Below, piece by piece: positions 11,300 to 22,926 of a DNA stretch of 64,000 nucleotides. The DNA comes from Nymphaea colorata (lineage: Eukaryota > Streptophyta > Magnoliopsida > Nymphaeales > Nymphaeaceae): the NCBI RefSeq assembly GCF_008831285.2, contig NC_045145.1, forward strand, positions 9,486,802-9,550,801, written 5' to 3'. The notes beneath the pieces are model-generated. The model was not told where the DNA came from and made no database searches. It worked only from the letters and a program-made list of their open reading frames with translations. Within the stretch, counting starts at the first letter, position 1; the number at the start of each line of letters is the position of its first letter. The translations under genes and the position numbers were made by a program.

Positions 11300-12970
11300 T
11301 TATTGCTCTTCACACAAGCGACATGTGTGCTTTCATATTCCCAACCGACACTTATATATCAGCCGACATGTCAATGCAAGCCAGCAGTCTTCATCTCCTT
11401 CATATTCCCAGCCCTCTAGTCATATGTAAGAAGAAGCTACAATTCATTGGCCCACTTCAACTTTGCATACCACATCCCTTGACAACTTGCAACAACTTAG
11501 GCATCATTAAACGCAATTCTAAGTATCTTCTTTCTACCATTGAACTTCCTTAGGAACCTCACAATGTCAAAGTTGCTCAATATAGTGAGTTGTAAATGGG
11601 TTTTTAAGACTAAAGTCCATGCCAATGGTTCGTTGGCCACAACTTGCAACTCATGGCTTCTCTTAGATACTGGGGGTTGATTTCATCACGTCATTTTCAC
11701 CAGTCATAAAGTCTACTTACTGGAAAGTGGCCCATTTGACAACTCAATGTACTTAAAAGTGTGCTCTTACATGGGTTGCTTGATGAAACCTTTGTTATGA
11801 ATTGGCCATCGGGGTTTTGAGATCCTAACAAGCAAAATCATGTTTGTTGGCTTAAGCAATCTCTTTATGGCCTGAGATAGTCTTCAGGTTTGACCATTTT
11901 GGGTCATTTCACAATCTCTTTATGGCCTGAGACAGTCTTCAGGTTTGACCATTTTGGGTCATTTCACCTCATTATAGGATTCTCTTTGTCGTGATGCAGA
12001 TGCTTCTCATTTTATATGTCATGATAAGCATGGAAGGACTTTCAGGCTAGTTTATGTCCATGATGTTATCATCAATAGTAGTAATGAAGATTTCTTAAAG
12101 GAGGTTATAACCATTATCAGCAAGGAGCTTGCAGTCAAGGACTTGGGGACTATATTTTTCTTGAAATCCAAGTCACTCTCTTTTGTGACATGCTTTTTCT
12201 TGACCAAAGTTGGTACGCTCACTAGATTCTTCAATGAGATCCCTCTGCAAAACTATCTCCACTCCCATGGCTAGTTGAATATCTCTTTGTGATGATCTAT
12301 TTTACATAGATATTAGCCATTATCTAAGTCCTGCTAGCTTGGAATATTTGACACTTGCACAACGTGATTTATCTTACAGTGTTAACTATGTTTGTCAATA
12401 TATGCATTCTTCATCCCAATTTTATTTTTCAAGTTATCAAACTAATCCTGCATTACATAAAGGGCACACCATCCTATTGTATCTGGTTTATAATAATCCT
12501 CTTGTTATATATGGTTTTCTGATGCTGACTGCGCAGATGTCCCATTACTCATTGATCTACTACTGGGTTTTACATATATTTGGGTAGAAATTTTGTTTCA
12601 TGGAGCACCAAACACCAACCTCCCATCTCTCGATCTAGTTTTGAAGTTGATTACCATGCTTTTGCCTCAACTATTGTAGATATGACATGGATTACATATC
12701 GTCTTAAAGATCTCAATCTTTACTACCCATACATGCCCACAATTTAGTGCACTAATATTGCTCTTTATATGATAGTTAACCAGTATTTCACAGTTGTTCT
12801 AAACATATTGCTATGGGTGATTAGTTTATGCAAGAAAAGGTGGCTTAGCAACAACTTGTCACTCATTTTGTGCCATGACATCTTCAAGTAGCAGAATTGC
12901 AAAGCCCCTCACTTGAGGATCTCTTGAGTTTTTCAAATCCAAACTTGGCTTATGGACTCTCTCTCTCACC
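11300..12970 (+). pseudogene. Copia D RT/RNase H remnant
   Basis: Plus-strand copia pol from the integrase-RT linker to the C-terminus. Seen in order through shifting frames: CKWVFKTKVHANGS (about 11595-11640); a LHGLLDETFVMNWPSGF stretch that corresponds to the ...FLHGDLEE..PPGF part of RT; LKQSLYGLR (about 11850-11880); VYVHDVIINSSNEDF (about 12045-12095), where the family YVDD is YVHD; and KDLGTIFFLEIQVT. RNase H follows with YLTLAQRDLSYSVNYVCQYM (12342 on), STTGF, FVSWSTKHQPPISRSS and DMTWITYRL, ending at about 12960. The catalytic change and many stops make it dead. It may be the far end of element C, but nothing visible proves it. Confidence 0.8.
11858..11967 (+). repeat. 55-bp tandem duplication inside copia D RT
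   Basis: The segment beginning AATCTCTTTATGGCCTGAGA is repeated 55 bp later (11913) with one or two changes. Because 55 is not a multiple of three, it also shifts the reading frame just after the SLYGL motif. Confidence 0.9.
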
Positions 12971-12982
12971 AGGTTGATGGGG

Positions 12983-13450
12983 TGTATTAATAGCAACATA
13001 GTAACTGGCAGCAATGGCAGGGTGGTTACTACCAAACAAAACGTAACTTAAGGAAATGGAGCCATGACCAAAGGATGGACCATGTTACCTGAATCACCTG
13101 GTAGATACGGCCCTTGATATTGTAATCTTCCATAAAAAATGATAAGAAAAAGGAAAATTTTTCCTGCTCAATGTGGGCATTGAAATTGCCAAACTAAGTT
13201 ATATCTTGTTTCTTCTTGTGTTCTTTTTCTCTTACCAACTGTCTTCCGTTATTCCTTATATGGCCAGCACAAACATCAATTGTATGCTGACACCAGGAAT
13301 GGCAAAAGCCCTCCTTCCTATCTTTCGAGGGATGATCCAATGGTCCCTATGGTCCCTCACCATCAATCGAATTGGAGGTCTTGATGGCCCTTCATCTTCC
13401 CTATTTCTACAATTGCAAGAGGGTTTTACACTCCATCCTCTCCCTTCATT
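12983..13450 (+). repeat. Probable 3' LTR of copia D (right edge unknown)
   Basis: RNase H ends and is followed by TTGATGGGG, a short polypurine tract, and then TGTATTAATAGC, a typical LTR start with TG. No second LTR copy is visible, so the 3' edge is not fixed; the end given here is only a guess at the region. The stretch has the T-rich, non-coding look of a U3/R region. Confidence 0.4.
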
Positions 13451-16217
13451 AAAGGACAACTAGTAGTTTACTTAAATAAAAGAATCCCCCTTTATAATAT
13501 CAATGAAAACCACTTATGGTTGGATTAAGACAGTAATTCTAATAACCTCGTTGTTCTATACCAATGGAGGAAAACAAGCCTTACAGTGGAGGAGCTTGAA
13601 CTGAGGCTGCACATCTTCAATTTTCTACTATGAATAACTCAATTGAATCCCGAATTGGCAAAAAAATAGTTTTGGATTGACTCTTAAATTTCAAAAAGGT
13701 TTTTGAGTGTTTGATGTGCCAATTCTAGTTCTCAACAAAGCCCAAAACTTGTAGATGATCAAACCTTTATGGTCTCATCAAATGCACTGGGGACCATCTA
13801 AAACACAATTGCTCATGGGGTGGTTTTTTTTTTTTTTTTTTGGGGGGGGGGGGTACAAATATGGAAATATTCATGCTAATTTCTGTCTTTATTATGATTT
13901 GATACGCTAAACAAAGTAAAGACCCTTTTCAAATATCAAAACCTTGGGTTTGTTACACTATAAAGCCACAAAACACTTCCACATTGTAGAGGAGGGAAAA
14001 TGTATAGTTTTTCTGCACCCCATCAAACACTAACACAATTTTTATCCAAAATTTGATTGTTTTGGTTGAAAATTACCTTGTAACTCCAACCCAGGGGGTC
14101 TAACTATTTACCCCAATGTAATCACCTCAAAATTGCTCACTCGATCAAATTTTTACTTTTTCCTTCACTTGGATGATATATATACTGTTTTCCAACTGAT
14201 CTCAAGTGTGGGTGCTTTTGCCTAGAACTGATTGAACTTGTATCACTTGGGTAGCAAATATTTAGGAACCAGGCCCATTAAATCCCATGCCACCTAGTCA
14301 GGGCATTTAAATCCCCACCATTTGGCCAAAGATCATTTTGCCCCAGAACTCAAGAAGGCTCCTAGAACCATGAGAACTGTTTCAGAACAAGTCCAATTAG
14401 GAGAATCTTAGCTCCATGAACCCTTGTGAGTTATTAAGGTTAGCATACCAACTCTCCTCCTAGCTTGAGCTTGCTTTTAAACCAGGCCACCCACTCTGAA
14501 CTCAGAACAAAGGCTAGAATAGGCTTATCTTAGAGAACTAAGTTTGGATCCAGCTCGCCCTGAACTAAAAATGCCACAACACCAGTCTAGCTTGTTCCAC
14601 TCTCTCTCTTATCTAAGATAGAGTCGAGCTCCATCCATTGGGAACCAAGTCATGTCAGTTGAAGTCAAGGTAGAATCAAGTGCATTACTGTCAGATCTTC
14701 CATCTCCAAGTTCAAATTTAGTTCAATTCACTTAGAATTAGTTTGATTTAGTTCTAACTGACTTCTATTGTAAATGTCCAACTCAAATTACAAATTAATT
14801 CCATTGCATTAGAGTGAGCTTAGTTCAAATTAGAGATAGATCAAACATGTTCAACTGTACTTTCCTTCACAAGTATTTCAACGTTCACTTCAAATATAGT
14901 TTGCATTAGTTCACTGGCAGTTCAAACTACTTCAATTAGGGCTTCAAATCCACTTTCTTAAGAACTGATTTGAATTCAAATTCTTGATATCTAAATGGAA
15001 TTTTTGATGGGTTTATACTGAACTCGATCCTATGTTCATAAGGCTGGATCACATAAATTATATATTTGGTCATTATTTCCATTTTTATTCCTCATGTAGG
15101 ACCCTTTAGGAGGGCAAATGGTCTTCACTTCTTACTTCATTTATTTGTATAGACCTACATAATATGCTCTATACACTTAAGTTTATCATTTTGGATCTTC
15201 AAAGCTCGATCTTACATTTTATGATCTCAACTTCCATACACATAATTTCTGTTCTGTTTGAATCTGAACCCTTGATTTAGACCTATGATCCAAATTCCCT
15301 TTGACATCGAGGCTCTGTTTCCTAAAACTTTCTTTGAATCCAAGTCCCACTTCAGATATCTGAACCTGACCCAAGCCTGTGATCTAGATATATTGAATCT
15401 GGACACCTTTCTTTTGGCACCAAATATAGGCCATACATATTCTTCATGTACTAAGGTTTATGCATCTCATGTAGTCTTCATTTTGTTTCTATCTCCTCTA
15501 AGAGAGCATGAATTTTCCATCTGGAGCTCCTCAACAACCTTCAAGTTCAATCTCTCGCTGTTATTTCTTGATATTACTGAGAATCAAGAACAAAATTTCA
15601 GAACTATGGCTGAAATATGTGTTTTATACTATGGACTATGTTTAAATGTTTTAACCTATGTTTTGGTGTGTGGGACAATTTTGAGCACCAACAGTTTAGT
15701 CATGTATCATCCCCCACAGGGCCTTCACACCCCTTTGGTGACTAAAAAAGGGATCGACTTTCCCAACATACAATCCAAAGCTTTAAATTGGCCCTTAAAG
15801 TGGAGAAAATTTCAATTAGGTGCCCATAATTCTTGGCCTTGGTAAAAGTTAAATTTTAAGATCCCAAAGTCTAAGTCAAGTGCTTAGCTCAAATCACATA
15901 ATAATAAACTAAGCCTACTCATCCTTAGTCTTCTGTGAGGCTCAGGTCGGTCCAGGTCTTGAGCAGGTGCTTCAAGAGTCAATGAGTTAGGTATTCCTCC
16001 TCTTTTTCCCGTTTAATTTCTTTGTTTTCTTAGTAGCATGTTTAGTTAATCTCTCGTTTTCTTAGCATGATTAGTATAATTTTCTTTTCTGCTCAAGGCC
16101 AGCTTATTCCTGTAGGTTAGTTTTCTTTCTCCTCTAAATAGATTTATTTTTCCATGTCTCTAGGGTAGGACGTGAAGGTCAAATATGTCTCCCTCTCCCT
16201 TTCCCCACTTTTTCAAA
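13451..16217. other. Gene-free stretch, probably old repeat DNA
   Basis: No protein homology is recognised on either strand. 13824-13853 is T18 followed by G12. 14690-14950 is rich in imperfect TTCAAAT/AGTTCAA words. 15700-16200 looks like LTR-type sequence (T-rich, AGTCAATGAGTTAGG then pyrimidine runs). A 186-codon frame at 15285-15845 resembles nothing I know. This is where the missing front of the gypsy 5' LTR should be, yet it does not match the 3' LTR by eye. Confidence 0.5.
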
Positions 16218-17311
16218 TGTGGATCGTATGTTGCATTGCCCAAGTGTGGGCTTTTAGGATTGTTAGATCCTACGACTGTGTTCTTTTTTGAATGTTGAGT
16301 GCATCGATGTGTCCCTTGACATATGAATGTATGTGCTAGCCAATCCTATTATGGATGTATTTGCACAATGTTAATTAAGAAAGAATAATTGATTCGAGGC
16401 TAGTGAGTTATGACAATACATTTGGTATGCATCCCCCGCCTTTGCTATTGGTCTCACTTGCTTGGAGCACAAGTGGTGTAAGGCCTCAGGATATCATCGT
16501 GTATTGTGATTGGAGTGTTGGGCTCCTGCCTTCCCAACCTGGGTATCTTAGAGAAGGCTGAGCAACTCCCCTTAGAGTTCACACATCCTTGGTAGATTGT
16601 CTATGTTGTAGTGTGCATGGATCCAAATTGTTTTCGTCCACCAAGGGAGTTGTCTCTTGATTGTAGGTTGACTATGGTGTGCACGCGCTTATGTTTTGCA
16701 CCCACATGAGCTGTTAATTAATTGAAATGAATGTGATAGAGGTGAATGTGACTAATAAGTAAATTGATCGTGTTTGTTGAGTAATCCCTACATATTGTGG
16801 AATATATAGGGGACTACAATGACTGTTTATGAGAATGCATGTATGCATCATTGTATTGAGTGATTATGTTTCTTCTATATGTTGGACTTTGGAATTGAGC
16901 CCTTACCTTAGAGGGTTAGGATTTATCTGGTTTGTCATCATACTGCGAAGGGTCAGCCTTCTGTTGTTCATCTATTTTAGGTTTTAGCTAACACGAGACA
17001 ACAAGTTGATTAGATGGCACAACTCACGTCCTACTGGGGAGATTTTAGGTGTATAGTCCCACTGAGACCTCATGTTTTGTTGTGTTGGTGTTTTGCTTTT
17101 GTTTAGACATTGATGTTTTTTTAGTGCATTTTTATCATGAGCATCATTGATAAATGTGAAGTCATATTGTATGAACTGATTTTGATACATAAATGTATTA
17201 TTTTCCCCACTATTATTTTTATTTGCATAGCTTTATTTTGATTTTTGTGTTGTTGTACCTTGATATGTTATGTCAAAAGAAAAAAAATTAAGGGTAAGTC
17301 AGGGTGTGACG
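16218..17311 (+). repeat. 5' LTR of the gypsy element, shortened
   Basis: Homologous to 24788-26241: both contain TATGTTGCATTGCCCAAGTG, GATCCTACGA, CTTGACAT and GAATGTATGTG words in the same order and end in AGGGTGTGAC followed by G (5' copy) or A (3' copy). The 5' copy lacks about 420 bp present at 24911-25327 of the 3' copy. No match to 22927-24787 is visible upstream of 16218, so most of the LTR front is deleted or replaced. Confidence 0.8.
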
Positions 17312-17312
17312 T

Positions 17313-17324
17313 TAGTATCAGAGC
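17313..17324 (+). other. Primer-binding site of the gypsy element
   Basis: TAGTATCAGAGC follows the LTR end by one base. It differs by one G-to-A change from TGGTATCAGAGC, the initiator-Met tRNA complement used by many plant gypsy elements. Confidence 0.85.
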
Positions 17325-17553
17325 TATGGAAACACGTTACTATGAATGTGAGCTAAAGCTCATTTTTGAAGCCGTATTGCCCTGGTACGCAATACTTGAC
17401 TGAGCTTATATAGTATTTTTAAGTTTAACTATGATTCTATACATACTGAATGGATTGATGTTTTGACATTATTGTGATGATGCATTTTTGCAATGTGACT
17501 TGAAGAGCTTGTCATAGACTATGTAATAAGAATGGAGGTTCTTACTTGTACAA

Positions 17554-18760
17554 ATGGAGTACCAACAAAGGGGTAATCAGCTAGGTGGGCCAACAACTAA
17601 GGCATAGAGAGGGTCGGGTTCGGCCCCCTCAGATGCATATACCCCTTTGGATGATAGTACATCAGGACAACAATTTGCTCATACCAGTGTGGGTGCTAAA
17701 ACCCCATCATTACAGGTTCCATTAGTAGATTAGTAGGCTATATTAGCTGACGACATTGCAGATGTTGGCCTTCCTAGTTCAGTCGATGGTCAACAACTAG
17801 AAGAGTCATGTATCACCTATAGGAGACACCAATGCATCACCAAAGGAAAAAGGCAACCTTAGTGTCATTTAAATAGTTCATGTTGATGAATCCACCAATT
17901 TTTACTGGAGATGGCAATCTAGACGCGGTAGAAGAGTGGATCAAAGAGGTAGAGTAGTATCTTTGAGCTCCTTAAGATGTCAAAAGGAGATAAACTGAAC
18001 TATGGTTCATACATACTAAAAGGTGATGCTAAACGGTTGTGAATCGACACATGAGGTTCAATTCGCAAACCAACAAGCAATCTCATAGAAGTAGTTCATG
18101 GATGTTTTTCTTCAGCATCTACATCCCAGTGAATGCAAGAAACAAGAAAATTCAAGAGTTCCTTGAGTTGCAACAGGATCACATGAGCTTGGAGGAGTAT
18201 GTTATAAAGTATCGATATTTGGAGGTGTATTGTCTACATCTCTACACTACTGATGGGGCATATTAGACAAGTTTGTGCATGGATTGCAAGGTGATGTCCA
18301 ACCGGTCTCATGATTTGGACAAGAAAGTTACCATGGCTAAATGCATAGAAGTGGATTGGGCAAGGACACGGTGGGACCACGATAAAAAGCCAAGCCAGAA
18401 CATGCACAACAGACAAATGCAGGCTAAATGGAACAACTTTATGTGCATGGTAAAGCCTTATGGGATGCGTGATGATAAAACATATAGTCAAAGCAGGCCT
18501 ACACACAGTGACACCACCACACATGGTGTAGTGACTACTTTGAGTCTACCTAGATTTTCCACTTGCTCACATGTGCACCCCAAGAAGCTATGTTAGTTGG
18601 AGTGTGTTTGCACTATGGTAAGATGAGACACTTCATCAAAGATTGTTCAAAATTGTAAGAAAAAAAGTTGAAGAAGCTTGAGGTCAGTCCTTCATGTGTA
18701 CAAAAGACTACCGAACACATATATATGGAGGAGCTTTAGGCACAAAAATTTCATTGAAAG
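17554..18760 (+). pseudogene. Gypsy gag remnant
   Basis: The first ATG (17554) opens MEYQQRGNQLGGP before a stop. The capsid is recognisable by NPPIFTGDGNLDAVEEWIKE (about 17890-17945), LKGDAKR (about 18020), and KIQEFLELQQDHMSLEEYVI with KYRYLE (about 18150-18225). The zinc knuckle near 18608-18650 reads CLHYGKMRHFIKDC, with tyrosine for the second cysteine. At least three frames are needed. In a working element the protein would form the particle shell and package the RNA; this copy cannot. Confidence 0.8.
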
Positions 18761-18774
18761 TACATTACTGCGGG

Positions 18775-19919
18775 TTCTTGTATTGTTATAGTGTTATTTG
18801 ATGCAGGGACAACTCATTCTGTTATATCTAATCGATTTGCAGCTCGGCTAAGATGATTTCATGTCTTAAAAGTGGTTAGCACTATGCATGATCAAGATTC
18901 GTGTAGCTAGTATTTACCTGATATGGATATAGAGATGCATCAATATCACTTGCCCACATAGTTAGTAATCATAAGTCTTAGTGGGTTTGATGTTATTTTA
19001 AGTATAGATTTGCTATATGATCATTATGCCAATACATATTACAGAAAGAAGCAAACAATTATTGAATCATGAAATGCAATCCATCGAATTCCAGGCTCGT
19101 AAGGCTAGTCGAATCAACAAGATAATGGTGTCTACATTAAAGGCCAAATGATTGCTAAAAAGAGGAGTATTCCATTCTTGGTCAATGTGTTGACCAGTGT
19201 GACTAAGCTGATGAAACTAGAAGATGGCCATTGTGAGTGAGTATTCCGATGTGTTTTCTGAAGAGTTGATGAGTTTGCCTCCAACAAGGAAGTTAAATTC
19301 AAGATAGAGTTGTTACCAGGAACAACCTCCATTTTCAAGGCACCATACCATATGGCACCAACAAAGCTAGAAGAGTTGAAGAAGCAACTTTGAGAGCTCT
19401 TAGATTAGAGCTTCATATGACCGGTGTGTCACCTTAGGAAGCGCCTATTTTTTTTGTTAAGAAGAAAGATGAGACAATGCGCTTATGTAGAGATTACCGT
19501 ATGTTGAATCAAGTCACCATCAAGAATAAGTATCTAATTTCTAGAATTTAGGACTTGTTCGATTAACTCAAGAAGGCAAAGGTGTTCTCTAAGATTGATC
19601 TAAGGATAGCTATAACCATCTTTTGATATGGGAGGAAGATGTTGCTCAGACAACCTTTTGAACTATAAATTGGCACTACAAATTCAGGATCATGCCTTTT
19701 GGGTTGACCAGTGCCCCCACAACATTTATAGACTTCATGAACCTAGTTTTTCAAAACTACCTGGATAGGTTTGTTATTGTATTTGTGAATGACATTTTGG
19801 TATATTCAGATAGCAAGACAAAACACAAGGAACACCTAAGGGGTGTGTTTAGAATTTTATGCAAGCACAAGTTGTATACCAAGTACTCAAAATGCCTTTC
19901 GTTTGAAAAAATGAATTTT
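18775..19919 (+). pseudogene. Gypsy protease and N-terminal RT remnant
   Basis: The protease core is at 18791-18829 (VLFDAGTTHSVIS, where the family has DSGATHSF). RT begins near 19290 ([20 protein letters not shown], then LEELKKQL), goes through [20 protein letters not shown] and SKIDLR, and has a clean block from 19692 starting [12 protein letters not shown]. The active-site loop reads FVNDILVYS, with asparagine (codon 19788-19790) where the family has the first catalytic aspartate of xxDD, so the enzyme would be inactive even without the stops. The RT reading ends at about 19915 after LSFEKMN, where the foreign block starts. Confidence 0.85.
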
Positions 19920-20930
19920 AATTTGGTATTTGATTTGTGCATTTGACAAATCCAAATGTTTATTTGCCTTTTATAAACCAATTTGGGCTCTGTAATTTCA
20001 ATTTGACCATAGAAGGGTGAAATTGTCTAGATTGGTCAATTTCGACCAATTGACGGAAGTCAAAGCTCATTTGTGAGTAGTTTGACTTTGTTTGAGGTAA
20101 TTTGATAAATTTGAGCCAAGAAAGCTCTTAGTTGAGCTAAATTATACTTTGACTGAGTTTAGTCAAAGTAGGTTTGGTTCGGTCAAAGTCTATTTTCGTC
20201 CATTAATTGGATCGTGAGACAGACATACTTTTTGGTCGAGTTGAGCTCATGTTGACTGAGCTTAGCTAAGATTTGGGTGCACTAGGGTCGAACCTATTTG
20301 AATTAAGTGGATTTGATCAGCCTAGTTATTGCTTTTCGAAGATTGAAAACTCTTTAAAGAGGACATAGTTAAAGAAGAGAGAGATGCATAAATGTTTATC
20401 TTTTCCTAGGTTTTTAGTTATGATATCATTCATTTCTCCTTGAAAATGATTCTTTTAGTTAATTGGGAGAAAACATTTATTTATTTATTTTATATGAGGG
20501 GTGTGACCCCTGGGGGGGCTCTTGAACACACGGGCTAGGTGGGGCCCACACGTGGGTTCCACTTAGTATTCTAGACTAAATTAGATCCAATTCTTGGATC
20601 TAAGTCAAAATTTGAATTTTATAATTGGATTTGGATTTCAAATGATATTTATAATTGAATTTGGATTTCAAATGACATTTGTAATTGAATTTGAATTTCA
20701 AATGACATTTGTAATTGAATTTGGATTTCAAATGACATTTGTACATAGTTTGGACTCATAATCTTGCATTGGAATTCGTATCATGAGTCAAACTCATGAT
20801 TCAAATCCAAATTGCATTTAGGTTCGAAATTGACTTTGAAATTATAAAATTTCACAATTCTTTTGTGAAATTTTCACATCGCTTCAATTTCGATGTGAAA
20901 AAATTTGGGGTGTTAACAGGATGTGGAGTG
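19920..20930 (+). other. Foreign block of about 1 kb inside the gypsy RT
   Basis: RT coding stops at about 19915 and resumes at about 20935 with CEKS.ALKDKL; roughly 65 codons of the RT connection region are missing. The block is AT-rich and non-coding, carries a 30-bp tandem repeat, and ends in GGGGTGTTAACA at 20918, which resembles an LTR end. It could be a solo LTR combined with a deletion, or other replaced DNA. No clear target duplication is visible, so the type of element is undecided. Confidence 0.55.
20614..20752 (+). repeat. 30-bp tandem repeat, about 4 copies
   Basis: Units of exactly 30 bp are aligned at 20641, 20671, 20701 and 20731, based on AATGACATTTGTAATTGAAT followed by TTGGATTTCA, with an earlier partial unit from 20614. 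They differ by only a few bases and lie inside the block that interrupts the gypsy RT. Confidence 0.9.
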
Positions 20931-20934
20931 CGAG

Positions 20935-22878
20935 AAAAGTCTCTAAGCTTTGAAGGACAAGCTTACCACTACACCTATTTTGACGCTTCCATTTGGTAAA
21001 TGTAGATTCATGGTATACACCAATGCATTAAGAATCAATTATGGCTATGCATTGATGTAACATGGTCATGTGGTGGCGTACACATCTAGACAATTAAAAA
21101 ATCATGAGAAGCAATATCCCACTCATGATTTGGAATTGAGAGCAGTAGTAACACTATCTCTATGGAACTATGTTTGCGGTATTTGCAGACCACAAGCCAC
21201 TGAAGTACATATTTTTCCAAAATGATCTCAATATGAGAAAAAAAAATAATTGAGTACTCAAAAGATTATGATTTTAAAATATCATATCACCCAGGAAAGG
21301 AAAATGTGGTAGCCGATGCTTTGAGTAGACATGCGGAGGCAATGATATGTAGTATGATGAATCACTCTTGGACATTATTACAAGATGTGATAGCATAATA
21401 GGCTCACCTATGTGAGGAGAACAAAGTAACTATGACTGCCTTGATACGATATCCATTTTTGGATGAGCTTATATTGAAGCAAAATAAAGGCCCTCATTTT
21501 GCTAAAAATATAAAAGAAAGTATGAAGGCATATTCCCCTTGGTATCAGAATGATAATGGTTCTTTGTGGTTTCAACAAATATTGTGGGTCCCTAGAGATG
21601 AATGGTAAAGTGCCAGTTGCTTGATGAATCTCATAAATGTAAATGTTTCATACACCTTAGAAGTACAAAGATGTTTCAGGATATGAAACAAAATTTTGGA
21701 TGACATATAATGAAACAAAAAGTTACACAATATATGGTAAAATGCCTAGTTTGCCAATGTATTAAAATAAAACATCATCAACCTAGAGGCTTATTACAAA
21801 ATATAGACATTCCAATGTGGAAATGAGAAGATATCATGAAGGATTTTTAGGTTTGCCTTGCATTAGGGAACAACATGAAGCGATATGGGTGATTGTTGAT
21901 CAACTTACAAATTTAGTTTATTTTCTACCAATTAAGCTCAATTAATCAGTGAAAAGTCTTGTAGATTTGTATATTAATAAGATAGTGAGACTGCATGGGG
22001 TATCAAAGTCTATTATTGTAAATCGAGATTCCCATTTTACCTCTAGGTTTTGAGAGAAACTACAAAAAGCATTGGATACTAAGCTTAAGTTGAGCACAAC
22101 ATTCTACCCCTAAACCAATGGGCTATTTAAGAGGACCATCAAGTCCTCAAAGGACATGTTACGTGCTTATGTTTTAGATTGAAAAGGAGAAGAGAACAAA
22201 CATGTTAAATTGGCAGAGTTTGCATACAATAATAGCTATCACTCTTACATTGGGATGACATCTTTTGAGACATTGTACGGAAGGCCTTGCAGATTGCTAA
22301 CTTGTTTGATCGACATGAGTGATACTAACATAAAAAAACCTTTGGTTTTGCAGTATTATACCAACCAAATACAATTGATAAAGAAGAAGTTATTGATAGC
22401 TCAAAGTAGACAGAATAGTTATGCTGACATTCAGTATAGAAATTTGGCATTTGAAGTTGGTGATCTTGTGTTTTTGAACATCTCACCTACTAAAGGCATA
22501 TTCCAATTCTGGATTAAGAGAAAATTGGGTCCAAAGTTTATTGGACCTCTTCAGATACTAGAGAAAGTTAGAGAAGTGGCATATAGGTTGACACTACGAC
22601 AACAATTGAGTCATGCTCATGATGTTTTCCACGTCTCCATACTTCAAAAGTATGTGTCTGTTCTTACATATGTGATTGATTTTCAATGCATTCAGATGTA
22701 AGATGATTTGATGATGGAAGCAAAGCCTATTAGAATTGTGGATTAGAGAGAACAAGTACTTCACAACAAGAAGATTGTGATAGTAAAAGTGGAATGACAA
22801 CACCATGGGTTGAAGGTGTGCACATGGGAGCTCGAGGCCGATATGCAAAAGAAGTACTCACACGTGTTCTCATATTAG
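20935..22878 (+). pseudogene. Gypsy RNase H, integrase and chromodomain-like tail remnant
   Basis: RT resumes with LTLPFGKCRFMVYTNA, then RNase H ([25 protein letters not shown] at about 21310-21330). The integrase zinc region is at about 21620-21800 (ending CLVCQCIKIKHHQPRGLLQ). The core includes [10 protein letters not shown] near 22025-22050, and the glutamate position reads GLFKRTIK, so the catalytic Glu is lost. The open frame 22210-22701 carries AEFAYNNSYHSYIGMTSFE, the GPKFIGPLQILEKV module and HDVFHVSILQKYV. After a stop the reading continues to about 22878 with a WELEADMQKKYSHVF segment like the Tekay chromodomain end, which in intact chromoviruses guides integration to heterochromatin. 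Confidence 0.8.
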
Positions 22879-22913
22879 GGTATGTTCTAAATTTTGAGGT
22901 CAAATTTTTATTT

Positions 22914-22926
22914 AAGGGGAGTAGGT
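22914..22926 (+). other. Polypurine tract of the gypsy element
   Basis: AAGGGGAGTAGG followed directly by TTGTAACA. It marks the start of the 3' LTR at 22927. Confidence 0.8.

Noticed and set aside
11300-12970. Treating copia C gag and copia D RT as one element
   Set aside because: Same strand and compatible order, but protease and integrase are missing and family identity cannot be shown from the sequence alone.
15285-15845. 186-codon plus-strand frame, the longest outside recognised elements on the left
   Set aside because: No domain or family recognised, lies in LTR-like DNA; chance frame more likely than a gene.
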